From Durusdinium trenchii (lineage: Eukaryota; Sar; Dinophyceae; Suessiales; Symbiodiniaceae), in NCBI GenBank assembly GCA_963970005.1, contig CAXAMN010022884.1:292294-356293 (forward strand): a stretch of 64,000 bases of DNA. Direction: 5' to 3'. The notes below the pieces were generated by a model that saw only the letters and a program-made list of their open reading frames with translations, ran no database searches and had not been told where the DNA came from. This document shows, piece after piece, positions 41,945-53,800 of this stretch. The translations under genes and the position numbers were made by a program. Numbering within the stretch: the first letter of the stretch is position 1; the number at the start of each line of letters is the position of its first letter.

Positions 41945-44900
41945 TCAGCTCTGCGAGCTCCGCGAGCTCCGCGAGCGCTGCGGCACGGCCTCTTCCACAC
42001 CGCCCTGCACGGCGGAGTAGAAACGCTTCAGCAAGGCTTCAAGCTGGCTTTCCCAGCCCACTTGACCGAATGGAACCAAGCTATCTTGAAAGCCTTTTAA
42101 GACCTAAAAACCTGTTAGAACATTGGGTGGCAAAAAAATAGAGTTCTCAGACAAAAGAAATCCACTTTAAAATGTGTTCGGGCCTTGCCACAAACCAGTG
42201 CGTCATTGCATCCATTAGTCCAACTCTGTGCTCGCCGCGAGCCGCCATGGCGTGGAGATCGCCTTCAGCTGGAGATCCCTGGTGGTAGACATGAAAGCCA
42301 TGAAAGCCCAAAAGCATCAAACGCGAGAAACTGGACGGCTCTCCCTTAGCCTTAGCCAAAAACAACAAGAATCTCTTCAGTTCGAGAGCTCGATCTCTAA
42401 CTTGGGGACATGCAAAGTGCCCAAGAACATGTCCGAGCTCTGCACAGAAGCCACTCATTCATGATTCTCATCATTTTACCATGACCGTACCTACTGACCC
42501 ACTGCGCTGTGCTCCACCGTGTTCTCTTAGAAGCCTGGAGCCACTAGGGACGATGCCAACATGGCCAACGAAGCAGAATCCAAGGTGATGAGAAGGAACT
42601 CACAACCAGCCATGTCGGCCATGTCCTAGGTTCCTGCTTCACCGAACATCGCGCCGCGGAAATGGATTTCCCTACCCTCCACAACGTTCCGTGCGCTTCA
42701 TCTCGGCCGTTCCTTTTCCTCCTTTCGCGCCTCGAAGAGCCCCACCTGCACCCGCACCGCCGGGCGAGCCCGCCGCTCCGGCAGAGAGCCCAGTGGGACA
42801 GGAAGGAATCGTTCGTAGCTTCTTGCTCCGTTCATGCTCTTGTTCCTAGTAGCATCCTCTACCCCCCCCGCGCACGCGCGCGCGCGAAAAAGCTCCTGGT
42901 AGCTGTTTTTCCAATTCTATAATTCTAGTTCCAATTTTAGATCATGATGTTATACTTCTAATTCTTGTTTCTATTAGCTTCTTGTTACTAGTAGAGCGGC
43001 CAAGAGCCCCTAGTAGTTTCCTTGCTCCTAGTAGCGATGCCGTTCCTGCCACGAGCACGGCCGAGATGCCGGGGATCTCCCATCCAGCCTCCAGCGGTGC
43101 ACTCCGTGTTCGTGCAACTCCGCCGTTCGGCTCCGCGCGCGGGTCGTCCACCGCCGTCGTCGGCTCCTCCGCGGTCGTCGGTTCGTTGGGGCGTCCGTCA
43201 CCTCCACTTCGGACGTCTGCACCGGATGCGAAAAAAACCCTCGTACCCAGTGCCACCAGTGCCAGGTGCAAGATCTGAGCCAAAGAGGATGGGCAATGGC
43301 AAAGTACGAACTCTTCTCACCCATGCTGGAATCACGCATCGTCTGATCTTCCCGTAGGCAAAGGCCGAGGCTTTGGTCCTTGGTCATCTGCGGTCGAGAT
43401 CATGTTGGCCAGCCAGAGTAGCATGTTGATTGCAAGCTCTTCGGGGGCCAAGTGCCAAACCTGGATTTGCTTTTGGAAAACAGAACGCAAAACACAATCC
43501 GCCAATCCACATAGATATCATAGATCAACTTTAGAGAGGGGAACATACACCTTGTCAGCACTCTTCTCGACAAAGTTTTAGGCTTGAGAAATGATGTTGA
43601 GCGGAAAAAATTGTTACACTTACAGTCCCAAACTACCACATTAAGAATCCAGAACTCCTTGTAGTTCCTTGCTTCAACTGGGGAACGATGAAGATGAAGA
43701 CCTTCACTTCCTGCTCTGTGTTCCGCCGCGCTCCTGCTGGACGAGCTCTTGCCTGTGGCGCCATTCTGTCATGGCATGTCTTGTGTGTTCGCTGAATCAG
43801 CGCTGATTCATTGAAGAAAGTCATGGCTGGTTTCCTCTTAACAACTTCGCTTTCTTAAGGCCAACAAGTCATAGTCACCACCTTCCCCAAGCATTCTGGA
43901 CATGTCCGATCCGTGAGCAGGATTTCCCGGTGGCTTCGAGGCCGAGTTCAGTTCCCTGAAAAAAACTCGGTTTCAAGCTGACTTTCACACGTGAATGTTC
44001 TACGGAACTGTCATATGTCTGGCAGTTGGTGGCACGGGTGGCTTGCCTGCAAGTTTGTATGAAAGAAGGGAACATGACTATCGCGGTTATTTTGGATGAA
44101 GACCATGACACGACACCTAAGCAAAGGCTGGTGTTCTTTCCGGAGTCTCGTGCTCACGGGTGCTTCAGTCAAAACCTTGGCACAAAAATTCAGGACAGCT
44201 GATATTGTAAATATTGCCATACCCATACCCATATACTTGTGCCATATACCCATATACCATGTGCTCCATAAGGGAGATTACATAAAGCGCCGCACTCACT
44301 GCGAAAAGGTCCGGTGTGTTGCTATGTCATGGCCCGGCCTAGCAAATCGTCGGAAAACAACACTCACGTCGCACCGTCGCACCGTCCATTGATATCGACT
44401 CTAAAAAATATAGTTATATAACTGTGACAAAATTCTGCCTGTTCATCCATAAAAGTCTGCCCAAAGGCAGAACATGTGGCATGCCGTTGGAAGATCCAGG
44501 TCATCAACTTGGTCTCCCACATTCCATGCGGATCTATGTAACCCGTTGGAGGCTACTCAACCAGGTGCTCAGAGTCTCTGAGATCACACACGAAACGGTT
44601 CAACCAGCGAAACGGTCTCCTCAGGACGTGCTGCGCTTAACGCGCCTTTTTCGGAGGTGCGCCGCGCGTCCGCAAAACGTGCTGGTTGCGCCCAAACCGG
44701 GGCCCCGAATGGGCCAATCACATGGCGACTGCGAACAGGAAGATGGGACAGTTGATGAGTGCATCTCGAAGAACATTCTTTGCCTGCTTGAAGCGAAAGG
44801 GCCAAACTCATCGTGCACATCAAAGTCAGACCACATCGTGGTCCTCAACCTCCGTGCTAGACCAACTCTCAGGCTGAGCTTTCCGGAGTGCCAACTTCTT
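41945..44900 (-). CDS. Unidentified multi-exon protein gene
   Basis: No family is recognised. The 3' end is well defined: the segment from about 42080 (PFGQVGWESQLEALLKRFYS then AVQGGVEEAVPQRSRSSRSS) ends with a TGA at 41947-41945. Upstream protein-like segments on the same strand are about 42440-42190 (LMLLGFHGFHVYHQGSPAEG then MDAMTHWFVARPEHI), about 43283-42990 (GTRVFFASGADVRSGGDG), about 43485-43345 (HLAPEELAINMLLWLANMIS), about 43775-43680 (NTEQEVKVFIFIVPQLKQ), about 44160-44050 (RCRVMVFIQNNRDSHVPFFH) and about 44860-44700 (DFDVHDEFGPFASSRQRMFF). Their order fits one gene lying between the Ubl-ankyrin gene and the PPR gene, but the phases were not checked for all joins. Confidence 0.42.
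42810..43045. repeat. Two copies of the dispersed CTAGTAGC repeat
   Basis: The first (about 42813-42862) has TTCGTAGCTTCTTGCTCCGT and TGTTCCTAGTAGCATCC. The second (about 42965-43045) has TTAGCTTCTTGTTACTAGTA, GAGCCCCTAGTAGTTTCC and TTGCTCCTAGTAGCGATGCC. Together they border the short region between two candidate exons of the unidentified gene. Confidence 0.78.
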
Positions 44901-44973
44901 CTGTTTCTACAGGACCCATAAGTAACAATCCGATCTGGGACTGGTGGAGTTTCACCGCCAGCGCCACCAGCTC

Positions 44974-47044
44974 TTAGCGAAGACCTGCCTTCAGATCGCC
45001 TTGCGCCTGCAGCTCGTGGAGTAAGCACTGCACAATCTCTTCGTGGCCGTGGGTCACCGCATAGCGCAGGGCCAAGGTCTCTATGGCTGCCCGTGCTTCG
45101 AGGAGTTCATGAACTACAGCGACATGTCCACACTGTGAGGCTGTCGTCAGGGCACTTCGCCCTACATCGCTCTTGAACTCTGTATTGGCCCTGGCTTCGA
45201 GCAAGGATCGCACGGCGCCCGAATGACCAATCTGAGCTGACAGGAACAAAGGAGTACAGCCATGTTGGTCCTGCAGGTCCGGGTCGGCGCGTCTTTCAAG
45301 TAAGAGCCTCAGAGCTTCCAGATGGCCCGCCGCGGCAGCCAAGTACAGCCCCGTGCGCTTGGCTTTGTTCACCTTATTGATCTGCGCGCATGCGTCCAAG
45401 AGGCAACGCACGCCCCTCACATCTCCACGTGCACAAGCCGCCATGAGAGCCGTTTGACCTTCCAAGTTCACCGCATCTTTGTCGGCGCCCGCTCGAAGCA
45501 TCAAGTTCATAAAGGTAAAAAATCCCCGCTGCGCTGCGATCATCAGGGGACGTTCCCCATTCCGATTCGTCCCATCCACATCAGCTCTCACCAGTAAAGT
45601 CCGGGCCACCTCCACGAAGCCACCCTCCGCGGCTAAGCAAAGACCAGTGCTTCCCACATCATCTCGCGCCTCAGGAAGGTGCAAATAATTCCCAATTTGA
45701 CCATTTATAGATCTACAGTAGATCTGTCCATAATCAATAATTGCACACATGCCTACCCATTTACATGCACAAAATATACCGATGTGTATATGTTTGCGCC
45801 AATGTTGCGTATGGGTTCGGTTCACTCAAACCCTTCCTGCCTGATCCTCCCTGATCCTGCAAATTGTCGGACTGTAAGAAACAATATTACACCACCTAGT
45901 TTGTTTGGTCCAAGTCCAGACAAGTGTAAAAATCATGCGGCCACACCACCAAAGGACTGGAGACAGTGGGAATCAAATGGGAAACAAGTGTAAAATCATG
46001 CGGCCAAAGCACACACAGGAGACTGGAGAGAGTGGGGCACAAGTGGGAGACAAATCATGCGGCCACAGCAACCAAGCCCGGAACGCAAGTGTGGCAGGAA
46101 CGCAAGCCCGGACCCCTTTCAAAGGAGTAAGAACCCCTCAAGGGTAAAAGAAGTGCGTTTCTTTTTGCGGTCACGCCAGCCAATCCACTGGCACTTCCTC
46201 CCTTCCGTGCCTCAGGATCCGCCTCTGCCCACAACAGGCACTGCACCACTTCACGGTGACCTTGAGATGCGGCCAGCAACAGTGGCACAGCGCCACTGGG
46301 AGCGCTGCCCGGCAGGGCAGCGGCATCTAAAAGGAGCTGCACGACTTCCACATGTCCTCCTTCACTGGCCTCCAGGGAAGGGCTGGATAGAGTGAGGAAT
46401 GTACATTCCCTTATGGATCCTTCGTTGAGGGTCCAGTCATACCGAACCTGAGGTTTGGTGGATTTGGCTGGTCACAAGACCATTTGAGGTTCACCCCTGC
46501 TTCCCTCGTCGAAAAAAACCCCCCGAACGAGTAAGCACAGTGTGCAAATGAAGGCATAAGGATGCATAAGGCATGCGGCATCCGCTGCGCACCGTGGCTG
46601 AAAGCATTGGCAAGGGGACGTTGCTGTCCTTCTTTCTACCAAAACTCCAAACCAATCCACCCTCCCAGTCCCACCGGGGAACACCACGCCACACGCCTTC
46701 ACCAGCGTCGTGTCGCCGGACTCATCGGCCGCGTTGGGATCTTGGAACCTCCGCAGCAGCGCCGCCACGTCCGCGGCGGCGCCCGCGGAGGCCGCCCGGA
46801 GCAGCTGCGAAGCCTGGTCGCTGGGGGATTGGAAGGCCACCTGGAGCTGAGTGGGGCGACCCAAGCGAAGCCAGGTGCTTCCATCTAAGATCTGCTCCTG
46901 GAAGAGGAGTTGCTGACAGAAGTGCGCCACGCCCGTGGCCGCACGGATTTCTTCCTTGATATACTGCCAATCCGCGTCCTCGGGTAGAGGACTTCGAAGA
47001 ATCAACTCACCCGTCAGCGCCGAGGAGACGTGCAAAAAGCTCAT
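44974..47044 (-). CDS. Ubiquitin-like domain plus ankyrin-repeat protein
   Basis: Three exons join in phase: 47044-46697, 46369-46211 and 45669-44974, giving 400 residues from the ATG at 47044 to the stop at 44974. Residues 1 to about 75 form a ubiquitin-like fold (SALTGELILRSPLPEDADWQ, then VAHFCQQLLFQEQILDG and LGRPTQLQVAF). Ankyrin repeats follow to about residue 385 (SEGGHVEVVQLLLDAAAL, GSTGLCLAAEGGFVEVARTL, GQTALMAACARGDVRGVRCL, HGCTPLFLSAQIGHSGAVRS, GRSALTTASQCGHVAVVHEL). Both introns have GC donors and AG acceptors, and both are bracketed by a near-identical 5-mer (AAGGC/GAGGC and GAGGC/GAGGC). The combination of an N-terminal ubiquitin-like domain with ankyrin repeats recurs in dinoflagellate proteins, where its role is unknown; protein binding is the safe inference. 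Confidence 0.9.
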
Positions 47045-47855
47045 CCAACGAAGCCTCGAAGCCTCTTCCCCAGCGATAGCGATCTGCGCGTCGCTTCTGA
47101 TTTGAACCCAGAAGCTGCGATGAGTTGAGCCCAGATGTGGGAGAAAACATGAATGAACATCTGAAAATGATCATGTCGCCCTACCAGCTCTACCAGTTCT
47201 TCACTCCAAAGAAGCCACAAGTGGTGTGGTTCGCCCCCCCCGGCGTGGCGAAAGGCCTACTGGCCGCGTTTGCGTCGCCCGGTCCAACGGGTGACCTGGG
47301 TGACAAAGGCGCGCTCGGCTCAGGCCCGGTGGCCCGGACGGGGAGAGCAAATGACAAGATCAAAGAGGATCAAAAGGGAAAGGGAAGAGATCAACATGAA
47401 ACAAGAGAGAGAAAAAAAAAAGACAGAAACGTAACATGAAATGGACGAAAGATCGAAATTCGATGAAGTTCAGAATCAATGCCGTTCGTTCTTGCCAATT
47501 CACCGCATCCTCCTGAATGTCTTCCAGCATCTGTGCCACGACGCGGTGCTGTCCACCTGGTGTGGGCCACCGGCAAGCCCGCCCGAGGGCCGAGGGCAAA
47601 CCGTCTGGTTTCGGCACCCACTTGGGATCTTCAGTGGTGAACATGGTGGAAGGGGTCCATGAAAACGGGTCCTCAAAAGTGTGGGATCCTCAGTGTTCCT
47701 TGACGGGTTGCCAATGCCGCTCATGTTTCTGAAAAACGTTGCCGACGGTCGCATCAGTGTTCTTCAGGGTCAGTGGTTTCTGGTGTTGGCTGGAGTTCAA
47801 CTTCAAAGTCATGCTGCGCCTTTCTCGTGCGCCCACACCGGCGCATGATGTGTGG
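47045..47855. other. Intergenic region between the PPR region and the Ubl-ankyrin gene
   Basis: Open minus-strand segments at about 47640-47440 (RVVAQMLEDIQEDAVNWQER) are weakly protein-like but are not placed in a gene. No promoter motif is identified. Confidence 0.35.
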
Positions 47856-50800
47856 TCAAAGCATGCTGCCAATGGCCACGGCAGCTTTCACAAAGAGCTC
47901 GATGACCTGATCCAAGCACCGTTGGAGGGTGAAAACCATGACATCTTCATGTCTGAACGTCTTTTCAGTGTCTTCTTTCCCATTTTCCAGTTGGCAGGTG
48001 GGTCCAAACCTGGAGCTCCAAACCGCAGGTGGACCTCATGACCACGCAGTGCCCACACCGCTTCCATGGCAAGAGGCTTGCGGCGCTCGGTCTGAGCCGG
48101 GTCAGTGACATCATGCCTCAGGGACATCACTCGGGTCAGGTTGGAGGCCTATCGCTACTAGTAGCAAGGGCCTTCAAGGGCATCTCTACTAGTAGCAAGG
48201 ACGCTACTAGGTTGGAGGCCTATTGCGATTAGGTCGAATTCTGCCATATAATACAGCATCATCGCATATCATCGCTGCTGCAGAGAGCTGAGTGTGAGGA
48301 CTGAGCTGAAGCGCAAAAGCTGTGAAAACCGCCCACGGTTCAAGCCGCAGCGGCCCACGGTGAAGAAGGGGAGATCGGAGAGAGTTCCTCTTCGACTCAC
48401 CGTGGTCGGAGAGAGTCCTCTTGCTGCCCAGGAACACATGATCTCAATGGCCAGCTTCCACTGCGCTGCCCCCTGCACTGGGGAAAGAAAAAGAAACGCT
48501 GAGAGCAATGTAAGAAAAAGAAACGCTGAGAGCAATGTAACGTAACTAGAGACACATGTGTAAAACAAAGCCCAAAAAACAAACTACCAGAATCAAAATA
48601 ATCAAAAACCGGTGATAAAAACCTGTGTAGCACCGAGGTCACGCCTGCGCCCCTTGGCTCCACAGGAAAAAACAAATTGACTTGAGAGAGGAGGGGGTGA
48701 ACGAAAGGTAGCAGGCAATCACAAGCAACCCTGGTAAAAGTCCATGACGGCGTGAACCGGCGCAGGGGGGATTTGATCCAGGGGGGGGGCCCCCCCCCGA
48801 CGAACAGAATCAACTCTTACAGGACCAAATTCAATGCACAATCCCAACTCCTGATTGTAATACATTTTTGCTAAAGCAAGGAGAACTCAGGTAGCTCAAG
48901 CTACCTTTCGTGACTTGTGCCTATGGACGCTAGTGGTTTGCTGTAGGCTTCGTTCAGCCGAATCAGATTGAATCCGGTATTCGTTAGCTAGCCATAGCTA
49001 GAGGCCTACAGGCCTAGCTTCGTGTCAGACTTGCTTCGTGCCTCACACGCATTGAGCAGGAGGTTGAAGCTCACCACACTGGGCCTCAGGGCGGAAACCT
49101 CGCGCGACCACGAAGGGCGTCTCTCGGACCCAACCCATTGGAGCCCTCGAGCCGGGTGGCAGCCGAAGTTCGTGCTTTAGCATCCTGTTTCACCGGGTGT
49201 CACCATGTTCCGCGTTCCGACGGGTCTCTGAGGTCCGCAAAGGTCAACCGGTCTGGTCGGTCTCTGAGCGGCCAAGAGACTCTGAAAGGCCAGCGATGGC
49301 ATGCTGCCACATGGCCAAGGCAGCCTCCAAGCGGTCCGAAGACGGGACCAACGACGGTCGAGTCCTTCGTTCGAAACGCAACATTCGGGTTGCAGAAACG
49401 GACTCGATGTCTATAGCGTTGGACAATCCAAGGAGCACAACCCATGAAGGCTGCATTTCTCATCTCAATACCCACTTCCATCCGTCGCACCTCTGCGGCC
49501 ATCCGGAGATCCGAAAAATTCTCCCGACTCCGCTGCGTTTGACGTCGAAAACCCGTGGTTTTCACTGAGGCCAGTTCCATGACACCAGCCAACAAAGCCA
49601 GGGAAGTCTCCCACACCGCGCTGCTGCAAGCAAAGGCCGCAGCACCTGTCACGTCTTCTGTCAAACGCACGTGGCGTTCCCAAAAGCGGCATGCTGCCGG
49701 AGAAAGAAAAGGAACCCTTTGACAAGAATTTGACTCTGCTGACCGTAGGTCTTGTGGTCGAGGAGCAGCTGTAAGATCTGCAAGGCCTCGGTGTTTCAGA
49801 ATTGGCATTTTGGAGTGACATGTCTGGGTTCTACACCGAGAAACCTCGAGTGTGCAGTGCAGAGGCGGTCAGGAATTCAGAAGTCTTCGTCTTCGTCCAC
49901 ATCGGTCCGGGCGCTTCGCCCAAAAGAAAGCGCCTCCTCGGTTTCTTGGCGTCCCCTTGTCCACAACACCCCTCAGACCTCGCCTGTGGCCAGGCAGCAC
50001 CACGGCACGTGCCGATCGCTGTGATCGCGCTCGACGCGAGTGGTCTCGAGGTCGACGCGGCACGCAGGGTGGCCTGGGCGGGTGGTGCTTGTCACCTGAG
50101 GCTTGGCATTTTGTGCAAGAAGGCTTGGAGCGCTTCCTTGTGGAAGTTGCAGGATCTTCAGATATCCCAAAAACCTAGCAGTCCAGTGATCGTGGAACCT
50201 TCGCCCAGATGATTCTTTTGCCCCTAAGAGGCTGGGCCCTCGGCCCTCGGCGTTCCTTTTTGGCTCCTCGTTTCGGCGCCCATTCCGCCAGCCCGACGCG
50301 CTCAGAGATAGCCCACGCGCTCGCAGACGACCGAATCGTCTCGCGCCTAAAGGGTCTGAAGAACTGGGGCACTGACGCGGACCGGTCCGTGCCCCAAATC
50401 AAACAAATCATATAGGTATTTGGCAGGGGAGAGGAGGAAAATGTGGCTACAAATTCAGAAGAACTGTGAAGAAGGTGACGAGAAATCTCGAGTCAGAGCC
50501 TAGCTCCCCTGCACCCCAGTTGGCTTGCGCACAACAGGGCAATTCCACTTCCAGGTTGCGTTCTCGATGATCACTTCCGAACCCAGAAACCCAAGCTGGA
50601 TTCCAAATGGCAGTTGCAAAGCTCAACTGGGCTTCACAAACACATCACACACAGGATCGCCGCGGAATCCTCACTTGAACGCTGTATAGAACGAACGAAC
50701 CCAAACCCCAAACTGCTCCCCCAACCAGAAACATGATGAAACATGAATGACTTCCGAAAATGTATTGAAGATCCTGAAGATCTCTTCATTTGGGAGAACG

Positions 50801-53800
50801 GAACAAACGGAGCTGGCCTTCTCCGTTGTTTTCTGTGCACTCATAAAAACCGAGGCAGGAGGCAACAGCGAGTCCTTTGAGCGTAAACTTGGTTTGGTCG
50901 ATCTGGGAAGAACATGGTTGACACAGAAAAGCAATGTTGGTCACTTGAGTTGAAGATTCAGACTCAAGACCTCTCTCTTGAATCGTCTACATCCTGAAGG
51001 CCTCCCACCAACCAAGGCAGCGTGTGGCGGACACACGTGATTTCAGGGCACATTCTGAACCCCGATTGACCACCAGCGACGTGTGAAGCCGCTCGGCTGG
51101 TCACTCAAAAAGCACCAAAATCGCACAAGTGATGATACATTTGATGAATCTTGCCGTCGCAGGAGTTCAGTGCCGCATGCAAGAAGGCTCAAGCTGCAGT
51201 GTGCTGCCCCCGGACAGCACATCACAAAATGCTTCTTTCGATTAACTGTGCCGCTGTTTTCAGGTGTCAAGGGTCCTGTTTGGTCTCTGGCACGACAAAA
51301 CAAAGGAAGCAAGAACATCCGTGTTCACCGACGTCAATGCCGATGTCGCCGTACGAGATTGACCTGGGACCCAACTAAACATGATTTCAGCTTCGTGCGC
51401 AGCCTTGGGCAAAGTTGGAAGATGTGGCTGTGGGTCGCTCGCTCCCTAGCGTGGTGAAAGGACCCTGTTCGTGTTCGTGTCAACAAGGAACATGACAAGA
51501 ATTGAAAAGAGCAAGACATGTGTCTTGAGGGCAAAACGAAAGGTGCAGGAGTTTGATCCACAGCCGCGTTTGCCCCACGTCTTGTATGACTGCCAGGGCT
51601 ACAGACATCGTAGATGACTGTTTCACCATAACAGCCCGCAACGAGAACATTCACGGAACACTTTGTTCTTGGGCAGCGCCGCGCTGGCGCCAGGAGGGAT
51701 GTCACAAGGTTTACGAGCACCATCCTCATAAGAATTACAACATGTCGACATTTACGAAGAATGCACGTGTCGAAGGCCGGTGTTCTTTTCCGTTGCGTTC
51801 GTTGCGGGCTCAATGCAGTTGCAAAGGCAACTGCAACTTCGAGTCGCAAACTCTCTTCAGCGACCAGAGCGAGGAGAGCGATTGCAAGAAGTCAAAGCAC
51901 TTTTCGCACCGTTTGAGGATGACTCCTTGGGCAACCACAGCACGGAAAAGCTCAGCACCATCCAGCACCCCAAAAAAGAAGTCACAATCCGTAGAAACGG
52001 CATCATGGTGATAACTCTTGCCAGCCACCCGTCTGGGCGCCCGTGGTTTTCAGGGGTGCTTCCGTTTGGCCGTTAACTGCGGTCGAGCATCGATGGTTTT
52101 CACTCATGGCCCGCAAGTTTTTCCGGGCGAGCATCTCTGTCCTCCCCGTTTTTGTTGGGCGAGTCTTCTTGAAACGCCGTGGCGCACGCACCGCTGTTTT
52201 CAAGAGCTGTCTCAGCGCGTGATGATGAATGGTGTGCATGTATACAACTAATGTCTGTTGTGTTGCGTATATCTGTCCATATATATATAGAGACACACCT
52301 ATAAGACCCATATCACGACCCATATCTAAATAGTTATATGCAGCTCATGATGTCTGGATGTGATCTTTTGAGAAGCCAGTGCGTCAACCCACTGGTCCGA
52401 CAAATATGCATTGACTTGTTGCTTCGCTATTGGTGCGCCTCTGAAAAACCAATACACACCTGGAAACGTGTCCTTTTCTCCATGTTTGGCGTCTTGACCA
52501 CGACTAGAGGAAAAAATCGAATCTTTTGGCCCTCCTCCCGGTGATGTCAACGCTGCCATCCGTTTGGACCGGCTTCAGGTTGCCCTTCTCCTTGGCAAAA
52601 CTGGGAGAGGGATCCACACTCTTTCTGTTTTCGCACCACCCACCACAAAAAGGAAAAAAAAACCGCCCGCAAAACACCACCGAATTGGTGAAACCTCTCG
52701 TGTTGTTCTTCCTCTCCGTCTTTCGTCCCAGTTGGAATCGGACTTCGACCGATCTCGTTCCTGTCCGTTCGGAGACGACGAACCGCACAACAACCGCACG
52801 TACGCACTCTGTGTGCACTGCGCCCCACTGCGCCGGCACAGACAGAAGACATATGTTTTAAATGGACACCCATCTAAAGGACATCATGGGGTCTATGCCA
52901 ACTACTTCTGAAAACAAAAACCTGCGGCACGTCCGCGGTGCCACCAAACCGCTCGTGCGGCGATCACGGGCACCACGGAATTCAACTCCTCATTGAAGGT
53001 GACGCGCGGCGGCCGCGGCGCTTTGCTCGTGGACGGCGGGTCGAAGTCGATCACCTCCGTCGAAGTGGCGCCACGGAACGAGGCTCAGAGGTCCGGCCCG
53101 ATCGTCTCGTTGGTCTCCCTTCTGGATGACTAGGACCCCCAAAATGATCCAAGCATCGCCAAATTAGCTGAAAAAGTGATGCTCCACTCCTTTCTCCTCT
53201 CGTTCGCTCAACTTCGCCTTCAAGCGCTTGAAACTTAGCCGAAGAAACGACGACGCGCTCCCGATGGTTTCGAACGCCTCGGGTGACTCCTCCCTCTGCG
53301 GCGTAGCATAACAGCAATCTGGACTGGACCTCGAAATCCAGCGAGACAGGCGCCTCTCGCCGGTTCTGACTCCAAATCGGATGACCCAATTCAAAGAGGC
53401 TCGGGGAGGTTTGACCTCCACCGGCGGCGTCCGTTTCGTGGCCAACGGAACAAAGCTCCGCTCGCTCCGTCGCTCGCTCCGTCGCACGGGTTGGTACGGC
53501 CGAGCTGCACGCGCTTCGCTCCGGACATGACGCTGCGGCGGAGCTTGCGATCCGGTGAGAGTGGCCGCAAGGTCTTGCAGGCCTCGGATACAAATGGGAC
53601 CTATAGAAGCCATGGTGGCAGGTCTCCCCAAAACAAAAACAACACAAAACCAAGGGGGGTGGTTCTTCGTTCGGGTTTCAGACGTCGCTCGAGTTTTCCG
53701 CCATGCCCAAGCTCTGTATCTGAGCTGCTGCATCTCCCTTGTGATCCACTGCTAAAGCTCGAAGACAAAGTGGCAAGGAATTCCTGTCGCAACATGACTT

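Noticed and set aside
52504-52911. Overlapping open frames on both strands near 52.5-52.9 kb
   Set aside because: Three or more frames are open together, without motifs; this reflects few stop codons in the local composition.
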